A stretch of 40,588 nt of DNA, taken from an uncultured Prevotella sp. (lineage in GTDB: Bacteria > Bacteroidota > Bacteroidia > Bacteroidales > Bacteroidaceae). The DNA is taken from NCBI GenBank assembly GCA_937906495.1, contig CALCVT010000062.1:1-40588 (forward strand), given 5' to 3'. The position numbers were made by a program, and so were the translations under genes. This document shows, piece after piece, positions 31,276 through 40,587 of the stretch (position 1 is the first letter of the stretch; every line of letters begins with the position of its first letter). The notes below the pieces were generated by a model, which was given only the letters and a program-made list of their open reading frames with translations, was not told the origin of the DNA and made no database searches.

Positions 31276-34200
31276 TTAGTGCATCACATCGCATGCATCA
31301 ATGAGGGCACTATATACAGCATTCTTTCGGAGTAATTGGGGATTGCCGAAAATAAAGAACTGACGACGTGCGCGCGTAATGGCTACGTTGAGTTTGCGGT
31401 CAACCTGTGCTTTCCCGATTCTTTGTATGGACGAGAGCAGGTTGAGTTGGTAAGGTTGCGATATGGTAGAACTAAAGAGAATATAGTCGCGCTGGCTTCC
31501 CTGATAACATTCAACGGTATCGATGGTTACATCATCAGCCCAGGTAAACCCATGTTTTCGCAGGATGCTGCGGATGCTTGCTATCTGGCTGCGGAAGGGG
31601 ACTATTACACCAATAGCTTTGTGGGGTATAAAGCTGGTTTGACCGTTTTTTTCGTGTAGTGAGCAAATAGCTTGAACAATGTTGCAAACGGCTTCGGCTT
31701 CGGGTGCATTAGCTCGCAGGTTTTCTACGTTGGCAACTTGGCAGACTGGTATAAAGCCCATGCGCGTACTGGCAACAAATTTTTCGTAGGGTGTTGAAGC
31801 ATTTGTCCATTGCAATTCTTCTCGCTGATGGGGTAAGGGTACTTCGGTGAGTTTGTGTTCGTAAAAATGCTCGTTAACAAACTGACAAATATCAGGGTGC
31901 ATGCGTCCTTGCCGGTTTAGCAATCCTACAAAAGCTGTGCGACCCTGCTGCTGCTCCATGCGGTGAAGGCGTTCGAAGAGTGAATTGCGCAGGTTGCTGA
32001 GCCCCATGCTTAGCAGGCAGGGTTCTGTTACTTGAGTTTGCTCTTCAGGAAGCATGACGACTGCCGGTAGTTGTTTGTGGTCGCCAATGAGTATAAATTT
32101 ATCGATGGCATCTTTTTTATCAACTTGTGCGCAAAACAAGCCTAGGGCCTGTGGTTCAAGCAGTTGAGAGGCTTCGTCGATGATTGCTGTGTCGAAATGT
32201 TTTAGCTTGAAGAGTATTTGCTGTCGGGTGAGTGTGAGCACCGTGCCTACAAAGATAGGAGTGTGCTGAATGAGTTGTTTTGCCTGGATGCGGTTGTTTA
32301 GAGTTTCGGCCCGTTTACATAGCAGGTGGCTTGTATGCGCTTTATCGCAAGTTTGCGTGCTTCCGATGCGTAGATAGTCGAAGGCTATTTCCTGCGACAA
32401 ACTGTTGAGCATACTGCAAATTTCGTCGACGGCACGGTTTGTATAAGCAGTGAGGAGCAGTCCTTTGTCGGAGTTGCTTGAAGCGGAGCTATTGCTTGAG
32501 GCTTGCTGGGTTGTTTTATAACCATTACTCAGCAAAAACTCCATAACCATGGACCGGAGAGCCAGATTGGTTTTTCCGGTACCGGGAGGGCCAACGAGCA
32601 GGTAGTAGTCGTTGGCTTGTTTGGCTTGTAGCACGATGTTTCTTACCGATTCGGGATAGTTTCCAATAAGGGTGCGTTCGGTGTTTGCTGTAGGTGCCTC
32701 GCGTCCCAGCAGTAAATTGCGCCGTTTGCTGTTGGTGAGCAATAGGGCAAAGAGATTGCGCTTTTGTTGAGCGCTTGGTGAGTCGATGGTGTCGTGCTCA
32801 ACAGCATAGTGCCTGGAAGTTGAGAACAGGTTGTGGTTGCGCTGGTGGTAATTGAGTTCAATAGTGATGGTGTTAGCTGTGATGGCAGCTACCGTACCTT
32901 TAATTAGCAGGTGGTTGGTTACGTTGTCGCTTTTGTCTTCAGCTTCGTATAGTTGTATTAGTTCGCCTTTGTTGAAGTTAGGAACAAATTCACCATCGTA
33001 TGGAGGTATTTTTAAGCATATTTTGGCAATGCTGTTCTCATTGTCAGTTTCGGTTTTCAGTATCGAAAGTCTGGTCAGAATATTGCCTGCAGTGAGTTTG
33101 GTTTGTAGGTCAGCAGTCCAGGTAGCGGCAAACCCGCGTAGTGAGTCGGGGCGGTTGTCGCTAGTTTTGCTCATAAACATTTCGCGTTCAACAAAGGTCA
33201 GGAATACTGAAAAGTATGAACGCAACAAAGGGTCTGCTTGCAGGTCGGCTAACGGATTGGTTACAGCCTTTAGCTGGGGTAGTATATATTTTTTATAAAA
33301 ATTGTCGGGCACAATAAATTGTTTCAGGTGCTCGGGAGTCAAGAGTTTAAGAATGCTTTCAAAGCGGCCTTGGCGCAGTTGGTAGTTGAGATTGATGATG
33401 CCATTGCGTAAATTGAGAATGTTACGGATGGCAGCAGCAGAGGGACGTTCGTTGTAGAAGATGGGATAGGTAGAATAAACCAGAAAAGTGCGTACGTCGT
33501 TCCAACTTATGTTGAAGTTGCGGCGTAGAATTTCGCCGTATAGTGTCATTTGCAGCAAGTGTTCGGGTTTGGGGCCTACGGGTGTCTGGTACGATTCCTT
33601 TGCTTTTCCACTCTTCAACTCCAATATACGCATAAAGTCCATAGTCATTACGTCAAGACGTCCCCGGAGTCCAAGGTTCGGACTTATAAAAGATGGTTCG
33701 AGCAACACTTTGCTTGAGGCAATGTCAATATCAGTACCAGTAAAGTAATGGTGAACAATTTGATTGATATGGTTGAACTGTATCTTTGATTGTGCAAAGA
33801 ATTGATTAGATAGTTCAACGTCACTCATGCAAGCATATTCGAGCAGGTTTTGTCTGAAATTTTTGAGTGTGGAGCGTGAGTATAAATCTTCGTTGCTTGA
33901 GTCATTGATGCAATCATCCATATATTGGTTGGCCAGGTTACCGAGTAGGGTATGCCTGGTAGTAGTATTGGGCTGCAAACTATTAATGAGGTAGTTGAGC
34001 GGAGATGCTCCGTAGGGTTTCATTGTTGCAGTTAGTGCACTTACGTCTATAAGATAATCGGGCTCAAGTATAGCCATATATATAAGGAGTGTGTCTGCTG
34101 CATGCGTATCGGCTTCGGCATCGAGTAGCATAACATTGGCTCCCTTGTATATGTAGCGGGTGTTTTGATAGTTTTCAGCTGTAGTGTCTTTTTGTTCGTT

Positions 34201-34668
34201 AAATTTTACGGTGTATGCAAACTGCTCCCCTTCGGCCTGAAATGTAAAGCTGTAGTTCGAAATAATCTTCAAAACAACCCCTCGCAGGTTCTTGCGGTAG
34301 GGCGATTGGTGAGTATTGGTGATGCGCAAGGGGCGTATATGCTGGGGAAGGGGGTGTGGTATGGGTTTGCCAGAAACCTGATGGATAAAGTGGGCAAGAT
34401 CTGCCAAATCGGCTTGCTCTTCTTCGGCTGTAGGTTCAAAGTCCTCGCTGAGTATTAAGCGGGCACGGTGTCTGAAACGGTCGGCTGGCCGGTGGTCGAT
34501 ATGTAAGTGTTGGCAAACGGCTACCAGCAGCGAGAAGAGTGTGGCATAGTCGCCTTTGAAGTTGATAGATTGTTCGATGCAGATGCGTCTAAGCAAACTG
34601 AGCATGCGGCTGTAGCGTGTGCGTGGCTTGCCTTGTATTTGGCTTATTTCGATGAGTTCGTTGTACAT
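31276..34668 (-). CDS. Dna2-like nuclease-helicase (PD-(D/E)XK nuclease plus UPF1/Dna2-type SF1 helicase)
   Basis: A 1130-residue two-enzyme protein. The N-terminal half has a Cas4/Dna2/RecB-type nuclease site: GLRGRLD (Asp339), ELKSGK (Glu350, Lys352) and QMTLY (Gln373, Tyr377). The C-terminal half is a superfamily 1 helicase: GPPGTGKT (693-700), DEAS (831-834), GDHKQLPAVV, VECYQGSQRD and NVAITRARR. A Ser/Asn-rich loop (SSNSSASSNS) lies between motifs I and Ia. Cas4 and Dna2 bind an iron-sulfur cluster through one cysteine before and three after the site; I find no cysteine cluster after it here. A role in DNA end processing or repair is the likely inference. It follows mltF by 97 bases. Bacteroidota homologues are usually named only as AAA-domain proteins. 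Confidence 0.88.
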   Translation of the reverse strand: MYNELIEISQIQGKPRTRYSRMLSLLRRICIEQSINFKGDYATLFSLLVAVCQHLHIDHRPADRFRHRARLILSEDFEPTAEEEQADLADLAHFIHQVSGKPIPHPLPQHIRPLRITNTHQSPYRKNLRGVVLKIISNYSFTFQAEGEQFAYTVKFNEQKDTTAENYQNTRYIYKGANVMLLDAEADTHAADTLLIYMAILEPDYLIDVSALTATMKPYGASPLNYLINSLQPNTTTRHTLLGNLANQYMDDCINDSSNEDLYSRSTLKNFRQNLLEYACMSDVELSNQFFAQSKIQFNHINQIVHHYFTGTDIDIASSKVLLEPSFISPNLGLRGRLDVMTMDFMRILELKSGKAKESYQTPVGPKPEHLLQMTLYGEILRRNFNISWNDVRTFLVYSTYPIFYNERPSAAAIRNILNLRNGIINLNYQLRQGRFESILKLLTPEHLKQFIVPDNFYKKYILPQLKAVTNPLADLQADPLLRSYFSVFLTFVEREMFMSKTSDNRPDSLRGFAATWTADLQTKLTAGNILTRLSILKTETDNENSIAKICLKIPPYDGEFVPNFNKGELIQLYEAEDKSDNVTNHLLIKGTVAAITANTITIELNYHQRNHNLFSTSRHYAVEHDTIDSPSAQQKRNLFALLLTNSKRRNLLLGREAPTANTERTLIGNYPESVRNIVLQAKQANDYYLLVGPPGTGKTNLALRSMVMEFLLSNGYKTTQQASSNSSASSNSDKGLLLTAYTNRAVDEICSMLNSLSQEIAFDYLRIGSTQTCDKAHTSHLLCKRAETLNNRIQAKQLIQHTPIFVGTVLTLTRQQILFKLKHFDTAIIDEASQLLEPQALGLFCAQVDKKDAIDKFILIGDHKQLPAVVMLPEEQTQVTEPCLLSMGLSNLRNSLFERLHRMEQQQGRTAFVGLLNRQGRMHPDICQFVNEHFYEHKLTEVPLPHQREELQWTNASTPYEKFVASTRMGFIPVCQVANVENLRANAPEAEAVCNIVQAICSLHEKNGQTSFIPHKAIGVIVPFRSQIASIRSILRKHGFTWADDVTIDTVECYQGSQRDYILFSSTISQPYQLNLLSSIQRIGKAQVDRKLNVAITRARRQFFIFGNPQLLRKNAVYSALIDACDVMH

Positions 34669-34703
34669 GGCTAATTGTGGGGAGCTCTGTGGTATACATA
34701 AAG

Positions 34704-34753
34704 CAGGCAGGGCGTATCCAGGGCAATGGTTTACCGGTGGAAAGCTCTGCCTG
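34704..34753 (-). terminator. Possible terminator between mltF and the helicase gene
   Basis: CAGGCAGGGC (34704-34713) pairs with GCTCTGCCTG (34744-34753) in nine of ten positions (the tenth is G-T). On minus a short TTTATG follows. It could separate the two genes or be leaky. Confidence 0.4.
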
Positions 34754-34765
34754 TATGGCTACTTT

Positions 34766-36064
34766 TTACTTACTCTGCATGCGCATTTCCATTTCTTCGG
34801 GAGTAAGTATGTGGTGTTGTTTGCTGTAACGGTTTGGTTTATGAACTGGACGCTTGCTTTCGGCGTGTGTGTTGCCAGATTGCAAGGCAGGTTGATAGGG
34901 GCGTGGACTTCCGATGTTGCGTACACTGCCTCCATATTGTTTCCAGCGTGCCATAATGTGCTGAACGTATTGAAAGGTTTCGTCGCCAATCATGTAACCG
35001 TAGCGCACTACAGGGTCGCGGTAAAAACGTGGATTGCTGAGGTTTTGCACATAGTAGCTAACGTCGTCCCAGGAATAGGGATTTCCTCCATACTTGCGTG
35101 TGAGTGCCTGCGCATCGTTGATATGTCCTTTTCCGCCATTGTAGGATGCAAGGGTAAATTTGATTCGTTCCTCGGGATCTTGAATGTTTCGGTATTGGCC
35201 TTGCAGTTTGTTGATTACCTTAACAGCTGCAGCAATATTTTCGGCAGGTTGGAAAATATGTTCTTCAGCCAATCCCATTTCGTTGGCAGTTGCTGGCATG
35301 AGTTGCATAAGTCCCTTTGCCCCTGCCCATGAAATAGCATTAGGGTCGAATCCTGACTCTTGATAGCATTGGGCAGCAATTAAGCGCCAGTCCCATCCGG
35401 TATGCAGGGCGGCTTGCTTAAAGTAGTGATCGTAGGTTGAGATAATGCCTTTTTCGCGCGAAATGTAGGGTGCTCTTACTTGTCTCCTAACTTGTGTTCT
35501 TGCCTTTAGACGGTTCTTCTCCTGCTTTTCAACCTTTATTTCTATTCCATCGCCGTACCAGTCGGTGAGTGCTTGAGCTAAATCATTGGCATCGGATTTT
35601 ATCGCCCATGAGGTGTTAAGTTTGGCATTATGAACTCCAGCTTCAGTAAGTTTATATTTTTGACAGAGATGTTTAGGAAGCTGTAGGGCAATGAGGTCGA
35701 CATCGCCGGTTTCTAACTTTTTGATGAGTGTGGTCGTATCGTTCGATAATTCTACTCTTACTCCAACACCAAGCGTTGCTGCAAAGTTTTCGGCCAATGC
35801 ATATTGCAGACCCATACCTACTCCTTGATAATCGAAGTAGGTGTCGGGTCCACTGATGGTGGCAATAATCAGTTCGCCAGAACTGACTATGCGATTAATG
35901 GTTGCATCTTGACTATTGGTGGCTTTGACAAAGGCACCATTGTTGGCTTGTTTTTGCGGAGCCGGTGATTGACATGCCATTATGCAAAGGCTTGTCAAAC
36001 CAAGCCTAATGTATTTTGCCAGGCGTATAAGTCTTTGCTCAAGGCTATGGGTAGAACTAAACAT
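34766..36064 (-). CDS. mltF: MltF-like membrane-bound lytic transglycosylase
   Basis: Lipoprotein (lipobox IMAC, Cys31) of 432 residues. A periplasmic solute-binding-like domain (about 55-175) precedes a lysozyme-like SLT domain (about 205-370) with catalytic Glu236 in QESGFDPNAISWAGAKGLMQLMP, and a basic, polar C-terminal tail. This two-domain layout is that of MltF, which cleaves peptidoglycan with formation of 1,6-anhydromuramic acid at the outer membrane. The frame begins at ATG 36064. It lies 118 bases after prfA and upstream of the nuclease-helicase. Confidence 0.92.
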   Translation of the reverse strand: MFSSTHSLEQRLIRLAKYIRLGLTSLCIMACQSPAPQKQANNGAFVKATNSQDATINRIVSSGELIIATISGPDTYFDYQGVGMGLQYALAENFAATLGVGVRVELSNDTTTLIKKLETGDVDLIALQLPKHLCQKYKLTEAGVHNAKLNTSWAIKSDANDLAQALTDWYGDGIEIKVEKQEKNRLKARTQVRRQVRAPYISREKGIISTYDHYFKQAALHTGWDWRLIAAQCYQESGFDPNAISWAGAKGLMQLMPATANEMGLAEEHIFQPAENIAAAVKVINKLQGQYRNIQDPEERIKFTLASYNGGKGHINDAQALTRKYGGNPYSWDDVSYYVQNLSNPRFYRDPVVRYGYMIGDETFQYVQHIMARWKQYGGSVRNIGSPRPYQPALQSGNTHAESKRPVHKPNRYSKQHHILTPEEMEMRMQSK

Positions 36065-36182
36065 GCCGCAATACTTTGAGTCTATCTATTGTTAGTGCAA
36101 GCTCTGTGGCTTAGTGTCGCAGGGTATTGCTTGTTTTGTTATTCTAAAGGTGTTTACCTTTAATCAATGTTTAGGTGTCGAC

Positions 36183-37295
36183 TTACATTTCGGCTTCCTT
36201 CAGTCGCTCTGTATTCTCTGCTACAATCAGATGGTCGATGCAGTCTTGAATGTTGCCATCCATAAAAGCTTGCAGATTGTAGATGGTGTAGTTAATGCGG
36301 TGGTCGGTAATGCGTCCTTGTGGGTAGTTGTAAGTACGGATTTTTGCAGAGCGGTCGCCGGTCGATACAAGAGTCTTGCGTCGACTGGCAATGTCATCTA
36401 CATACTTTTGGTGTTCTTTATCGTAGATGAACGTACGCAAACGGGCAAGTGCACGTTCCTTATTTTTGGGTTGGTCGCGTGTTTCTGTACACTCAATCAA
36501 TATTTCTTCAGTTTCGCCGGTCAATGGATTCTTCCAGTTGTAGCGGAGGCGTACGCCCGATTCTACTTTATTGACGTTCTGGCCACCTGCACCACTAGAG
36601 CGGAATGTGTCCCATTTAATTTCGCCTTCGTTAATAACGACATCGAAGGCTTCGGCTTCGGGTAGTACGGCTACTGTCGCCGCTGAGGTGTGTACGCGTC
36701 CTTGAGTTTCGGTAGCAGGAACACGCTGCACACGATGTACACCGCTTTCATACTTCATTGTGCCGTAAACGTCGGCACCGGTAATGGAGCATACAATTTC
36801 TTTAAACCCGCCTGCAGCACCTTCACTGGCGCTCGAAACTTCGATTTTCCAGCCCTTGCTTTCGCAATATTTTACATACATGCGGAAAAGGTCACCAGCA
36901 AATAGCGCAGCCTCGTCGCCGCCTGTACCACCACGAATTTCAAGAATGGCATTTTTTGAGTCTTCAGGGTCTTTAGGCACAAGCATAAGCTTGATTGTCT
37001 CCTCGAGTTCAGGAATGCGTTTTTCGCAAGCCGCTACTTCCTCGCGTGCCATATCTTTGAGGTCGGGATCTTGCTCTGTGAGCAGCATATTTTTGCTCTC
37101 GCTTAAGTTGGAGAGTAAATCAGAATATTCTTTGCGTGCTGCCATCAAATCTTCTAAATCTTTGTATTCTTTAGTAAGTCTAACGTAGCGTTGTTGGTCT
37201 GCAATTACGTTAGGGTCAGTAATTAGGGTGGAAACTTCCTCAAAACGTGCTACGAGTCCTTCGAGTTTTTCTAATAGTGAATTGTTGTCTGCCAT
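36183..37295 (-). CDS. prfA: Peptide chain release factor 1
   Basis: Ends translation at UAA and UAG. The 370 residues include the codon-recognition PAT tripeptide (193-195, RVPATETQGRVHTSAA) and the catalytic GGQ (237-239, SSGAGGQNVNKVESGVRL), whose glutamine is normally methylated by PrmC. There is no frameshift site, which belongs to RF2. It follows purM with a 250-base gap containing a hairpin. Confidence 0.97.
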   Translation of the reverse strand: MADNNSLLEKLEGLVARFEEVSTLITDPNVIADQQRYVRLTKEYKDLEDLMAARKEYSDLLSNLSESKNMLLTEQDPDLKDMAREEVAACEKRIPELEETIKLMLVPKDPEDSKNAILEIRGGTGGDEAALFAGDLFRMYVKYCESKGWKIEVSSASEGAAGGFKEIVCSITGADVYGTMKYESGVHRVQRVPATETQGRVHTSAATVAVLPEAEAFDVVINEGEIKWDTFRSSGAGGQNVNKVESGVRLRYNWKNPLTGETEEILIECTETRDQPKNKERALARLRTFIYDKEHQKYVDDIASRRKTLVSTGDRSAKIRTYNYPQGRITDHRINYTIYNLQAFMDGNIQDCIDHLIVAENTERLKEAEM

Positions 37296-37467
37296 AAATC
37301 ATAGTGGGGCTTTAGGAGTTGGAACGTAGTGAAGGCGTTAAGCCTTGGTGTAGAATTGTACTACAAAAGCAAAGTATCATGATGATAGATGCTTTTGCCG
37401 GGTTTGAAATACCGATTAGCCAGCATTTGTAATGGTTGGTAAATAGTGTACGTCCCAAATGAAGAGG

Positions 37468-37507
37468 CTGAAGCCGGTTGTTTCGTTTTCGAAAATGCCG
37501 GCTTCAG
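37468..37507 (-). terminator. Hairpin after purM
   Basis: CTGAAGCCGG (37468-37477) pairs perfectly with CCGGCTTCAG (37498-37507); the 20-base loop can form TTTTCGAAAA. On minus CCTCTTCATTT follows, a weak T tract. It lies 38 bases beyond the purM stop. Confidence 0.55.
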
Positions 37508-37545
37508 TCTTTATGTTGCTAAGAATTATATTGATTTTCCTGTTC

Positions 37546-38715
37546 TTAATAATTGAATTCACCGAATTCGCTTCGGATAGTGAGTGAGCGGGGGCCTTCT
37601 TCAATGTGTCCTACAATCTGTGCGTCAATGTTAAAGCTCTTAGAGAGTGCAATTACTTTGTCGGCAAATTCGGGAGCTACATATATTTCTAGCCTGTGGC
37701 CCATGTTGAAGACTTTATACATCTCAGCCCAGTCTGTACCACTCTCTTGGGCAATAGCTTTGAAGAGGGGAGGCACAGGAAACATGTTGTCTTTGATTAC
37801 GCGGCAGTTTTCGCCTACAAAGTGGAGTACTTTAGTTTGTGCACCGCCTGTGCAGTGTACCATACCATGAATGTCTTGACGCATTTCGTCGAGCAATTTC
37901 TTGATGACGGGTGCGTAGGTTCGAGTGGGTGAGAGTACAAGTTTACCAGCATTGATAGGTGAACCTTCAACAGGGTCGGTAAGTTTATAGCTTCCGCTGT
38001 ATACTAATTCTTCGGGTACAGCCTTATCAAAACTTTCAGGATATTTCTCGGCGAGGTATTTGGCAAAGACATCGTGTCGTGCTGAAGTTAGTCCATTGCT
38101 GCCCATACCGCCATTGTATTCTTTTTCGTAAGAGGCTTGTCCGCATGACGAAAGTCCAACAATCACATCACCCGGTTGGATTTTGGCATTGTCTATTACG
38201 TCGCTGCGTTTCATACGGCAAGTTACGGTTGAGTCTACAATGATTGTACGTACCAAGTCGCCTACATCGGCAGTTTCGCCGCCAGTGGCATAGATGCCGA
38301 CCCCCATGTCGCGCATTTGTTGTAAAAGTTCGTCTGTTCCGTTAATGATGGCCGAGATTACTTCGCCAGGAATGAGCATCTTGTTACGTCCAATGGTTGA
38401 ACTGACTAATATATTATCAACGGCACCTACGCAAAGCAGGTCATCGGTGTTCATTATCAGAGCATCCTGTGCGATGCCTTTCCATACTGAGAGATCGCCC
38501 GTCTCTTTCCAGTACATATAGGCTAAACTTGATTTAGTGCCAGCACCATCAGCGTGCATAATGTTGCAATATTCAGGATCGCCTCCTAAAATGTCGGGAA
38601 TGATTTTACAGAATGCTTGAGGAAAGATGCCTTTGTCTATGTTCTTGATGGCGTTATGTACGTCTTCTTTCATGGCTGATACACCACGCATCATGTAACG
38701 TTGTTTGCTGTCCAT
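37546..38715 (-). CDS. purM: Phosphoribosylformylglycinamidine cyclo-ligase (AIR synthetase)
   Basis: Closes the imidazole ring in step five of purine synthesis. The 389 residues are longer than the roughly 345 of E. coli PurM and match the Bacteroidota long form. Motifs include HADGAGTKSSLAYMYW, DALIMNTDDLLCVGA, ATGGETADVGD, GLSSCGQASYEKEYNGGMGSNG, HCTGGAQTK and FNMGHRLEIYV. The N-terminus MDSKQRYMMRGVSAMKEDV is normal for this form. lemA ends 34 bases upstream, so they may share a transcript. Confidence 0.95.
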   Translation of the reverse strand: MDSKQRYMMRGVSAMKEDVHNAIKNIDKGIFPQAFCKIIPDILGGDPEYCNIMHADGAGTKSSLAYMYWKETGDLSVWKGIAQDALIMNTDDLLCVGAVDNILVSSTIGRNKMLIPGEVISAIINGTDELLQQMRDMGVGIYATGGETADVGDLVRTIIVDSTVTCRMKRSDVIDNAKIQPGDVIVGLSSCGQASYEKEYNGGMGSNGLTSARHDVFAKYLAEKYPESFDKAVPEELVYSGSYKLTDPVEGSPINAGKLVLSPTRTYAPVIKKLLDEMRQDIHGMVHCTGGAQTKVLHFVGENCRVIKDNMFPVPPLFKAIAQESGTDWAEMYKVFNMGHRLEIYVAPEFADKVIALSKSFNIDAQIVGHIEEGPRSLTIRSEFGEFNY

Positions 38716-38749
38716 GGATGTTTGCTTGTATGTCGGGATTTATGTGTTA

Positions 38750-39340
38750 TTAAAATTCTACGGTAGGAGCCTTTTGGGCATCGTTTGCAGCCTCGAATTG
38801 TGATTTCTTTTCGAAGCCGAACATTCCTGCTACCATGCTGGCAGGGAATTTTCGTACGCTTACGTTATATTCTTGTACCAGACCATTGTATTGCTGGCGA
38901 CTTTCGTTAATTCTGTTCTCTGTGCCTTCGAGTTGTGCACGGAGTTCGGAGAAACCTTCGTTAGCTTTCAGGTCTGGGTATTTTTCAGATATCATCATCA
39001 GCCTGCCAAGCGCTTGAGAGAGTTCGCCTTGTGCCTCTTGAATTTGCTTCATCTTTTCAGGAGTCAAGTCTTTGGCATTTACTTGCAACTGTGTAGCTTT
39101 AGATCGAGCATTGATAACACCTTCAAGCGTTTCACTTTCGTGTTTGGCATATCCCTTGACAGTGTTGACAAGATTAGGAATAAGGTCAGCACGTCGTTGG
39201 TATTGAGCCTGAATGTTTCCCCAGGCAGTTGCTACGGCTTCGTCTTTTGCTATAAGTCCATTGTAGGTTGTTAATGTGCCGCCTACAGCTATCAGAATTG
39301 CAGCTCCGATAATTAGGAGTATAACTGTGCTTTTTGACAT
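38750..39340 (-). CDS. lemA: LemA family protein
   Basis: A 196-residue membrane-anchored protein: one N-terminal helix (about 5-26, VILLIIGAAILIAVGG), then a long helical domain with TTYNGLIAKDEAVATAWGNIQAQYQRRADLIPNLVNTVKGYAKHE as family signature (cited as landmarks), and FPASMVAGMFGF near the end. The family function is unsettled. It follows the TPM-domain gene by 72 bases, a common pairing. Confidence 0.95.
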   Translation of the reverse strand: MSKSTVILLIIGAAILIAVGGTLTTYNGLIAKDEAVATAWGNIQAQYQRRADLIPNLVNTVKGYAKHESETLEGVINARSKATQLQVNAKDLTPEKMKQIQEAQGELSQALGRLMMISEKYPDLKANEGFSELRAQLEGTENRINESRQQYNGLVQEYNVSVRKFPASMVAGMFGFEKKSQFEAANDAQKAPTVEF

Positions 39341-39412
39341 GGTGTATGGATTGTTTAGGGGTTAAAATCAAAGTATCTATTAGTGTGTGATTAGGTATTT
39401 TGAGGTGTTGTT

Positions 39413-40333
39413 TCAGAATCTTCCACCGCTGCCACCTCCACCAAATGAGCCTCCACCGAATATGCCTCCGCCAAATCCGCCTGACGAACTGTCTCTGCTG
39501 CCACCGCCGCCCATTAGAAAGGGAGGCACAGGGCCACCACCATTGGCAAAGTTGTCGTCTTCGTCTTTGTCAACGGTCTTTTCGTAACCGCAGCGAGGGC
39601 AGCGCATAATTGTATGAATGTACCAATGTCGAGTTCCAGGTCTGCGTAAGCGTTGTCGTTTTACAGGCCTCATTTGTGCTTGTCGGCATTTTGGGCATTT
39701 ATTTTCAATTCGCACTATTGCTACTGCAAAAAGCAGACATCCTCCGAGTATGCTGATGGCTATGCAAAACCCGACGAATGCTTTCGACATTGAATCTTCA
39801 TTGTTTTTGGATTCAGCTTTAAGTGTTGCATCCTGTCTTATATAGTAATCAATGCCTTCGATCGTTTTTAAAATGGCTCCATCCCAGTTTCGTTTTTTGA
39901 GTTCAGGAACCATTATTCGGTTTTGTATGCGTCGGCATATAGCATCAGGTAACGTTCCTTCGAGTCCGTTTCCTGTTAGTATTTGATAGCTACGATCCTC
40001 TGTGGCTAATATAATGATGAGGCCAGTGCGTTGCTTTATCGAACCAATACCATACTTTCGCCCAAGTGCCATGCCAAAGGTGTAGGGATCGTCTCCTTCA
40101 AGTTGTTTGACCACTACAACTACTGTTTGTACTCCTTTGTCTGTTTCGAGCGCTCGAAGTATTTGGTCGCCCTTAGATGTAGCGTGTGTAGATAATACAC
40201 CATCAGGGTTGCAAATGTAGCGTGTTGAGTCTTGCAAGTAGACCATAGGCAGTGTCTCGGGAGTCCACTTCTCTGCTTTTAATGTTAGTGGTAGTAATAC
40301 CAGTAATGAGAGGAGTGTATAGAACTTTTGCAT
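39413..40333 (-). CDS. TPM-domain membrane protein with zinc ribbon and Gly-rich tail (YgcG-like)
   Basis: The 306 residues begin at ATG 40333 with a signal peptide (MQKFYTLLSLLVLLPLTLKA). A TPM domain (about 40-165) includes GVQTVVVVVKQLEGDDPYTFGMALG, TGLIIILATEDRSYQILTGNGLEG and the IEGIDYYI end, read here only as landmarks. A transmembrane helix (about 180-205) is followed by CPKC and, 36 residues on, CPRC, a likely zinc ribbon, then a Gly-rich tail (GGGFGGGIFGGGSFGGGGSGG-type). Upstream frame to 40471 contains the promoter and is not coding. It leads the lemA pair. Confidence 0.9.
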   Translation of the reverse strand: MQKFYTLLSLLVLLPLTLKAEKWTPETLPMVYLQDSTRYICNPDGVLSTHATSKGDQILRALETDKGVQTVVVVVKQLEGDDPYTFGMALGRKYGIGSIKQRTGLIIILATEDRSYQILTGNGLEGTLPDAICRRIQNRIMVPELKKRNWDGAILKTIEGIDYYIRQDATLKAESKNNEDSMSKAFVGFCIAISILGGCLLFAVAIVRIENKCPKCRQAQMRPVKRQRLRRPGTRHWYIHTIMRCPRCGYEKTVDKDEDDNFANGGGPVPPFLMGGGGSRDSSSGGFGGGIFGGGSFGGGGSGGRF

Positions 40334-40409
40334 AGGCTTGTAGATGCTTGGGTTGGGGGTGTGGCTTAAGGAGTGCTTTTGTGTTTTATTAAAGGCACAA
40401 TAACCCGAA

Positions 40410-40418
40410 GCAAAGATA
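40410..40418 (-). promoter_or_regulatory. Promoter -7 element of the TPM-lemA unit
   Basis: The minus strand reads TATCTTTGC, exact to consensus; the -33 element is TTCG at 19 bases. The leader is about 70 bases. Confidence 0.55.
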
Positions 40419-40527
40419 CAGCAAACCAACCGAAAACCGAAGTTTTTGCTTGTTTTTCTTTTGTTTTTCAAATTAGTGTAGGTTCTTTGAGAGTTTCAAA
40501 CAGTATGCGTATCGGTGCAATAGTTGA

Positions 40528-40587
40528 TTATTGGGTATCCATCCCATCTACCCCATATTTCATTAAATCTTCATTGTTCAGAACTTT
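40528..40587 (-). CDS. Possible 3' end of a CDS running off the right edge
   Basis: One minus-strand frame is open from the edge for 19 codons (KVLNNEDLMKYGVDGMDTQ) and ends in TAA at 40528-40530; the other two frames stop at once. The composition looks protein-like, but the segment is too short to identify. Confidence 0.3.
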   Translation of the reverse strand, partial: KVLNNEDLMKYGVDGMDTQ

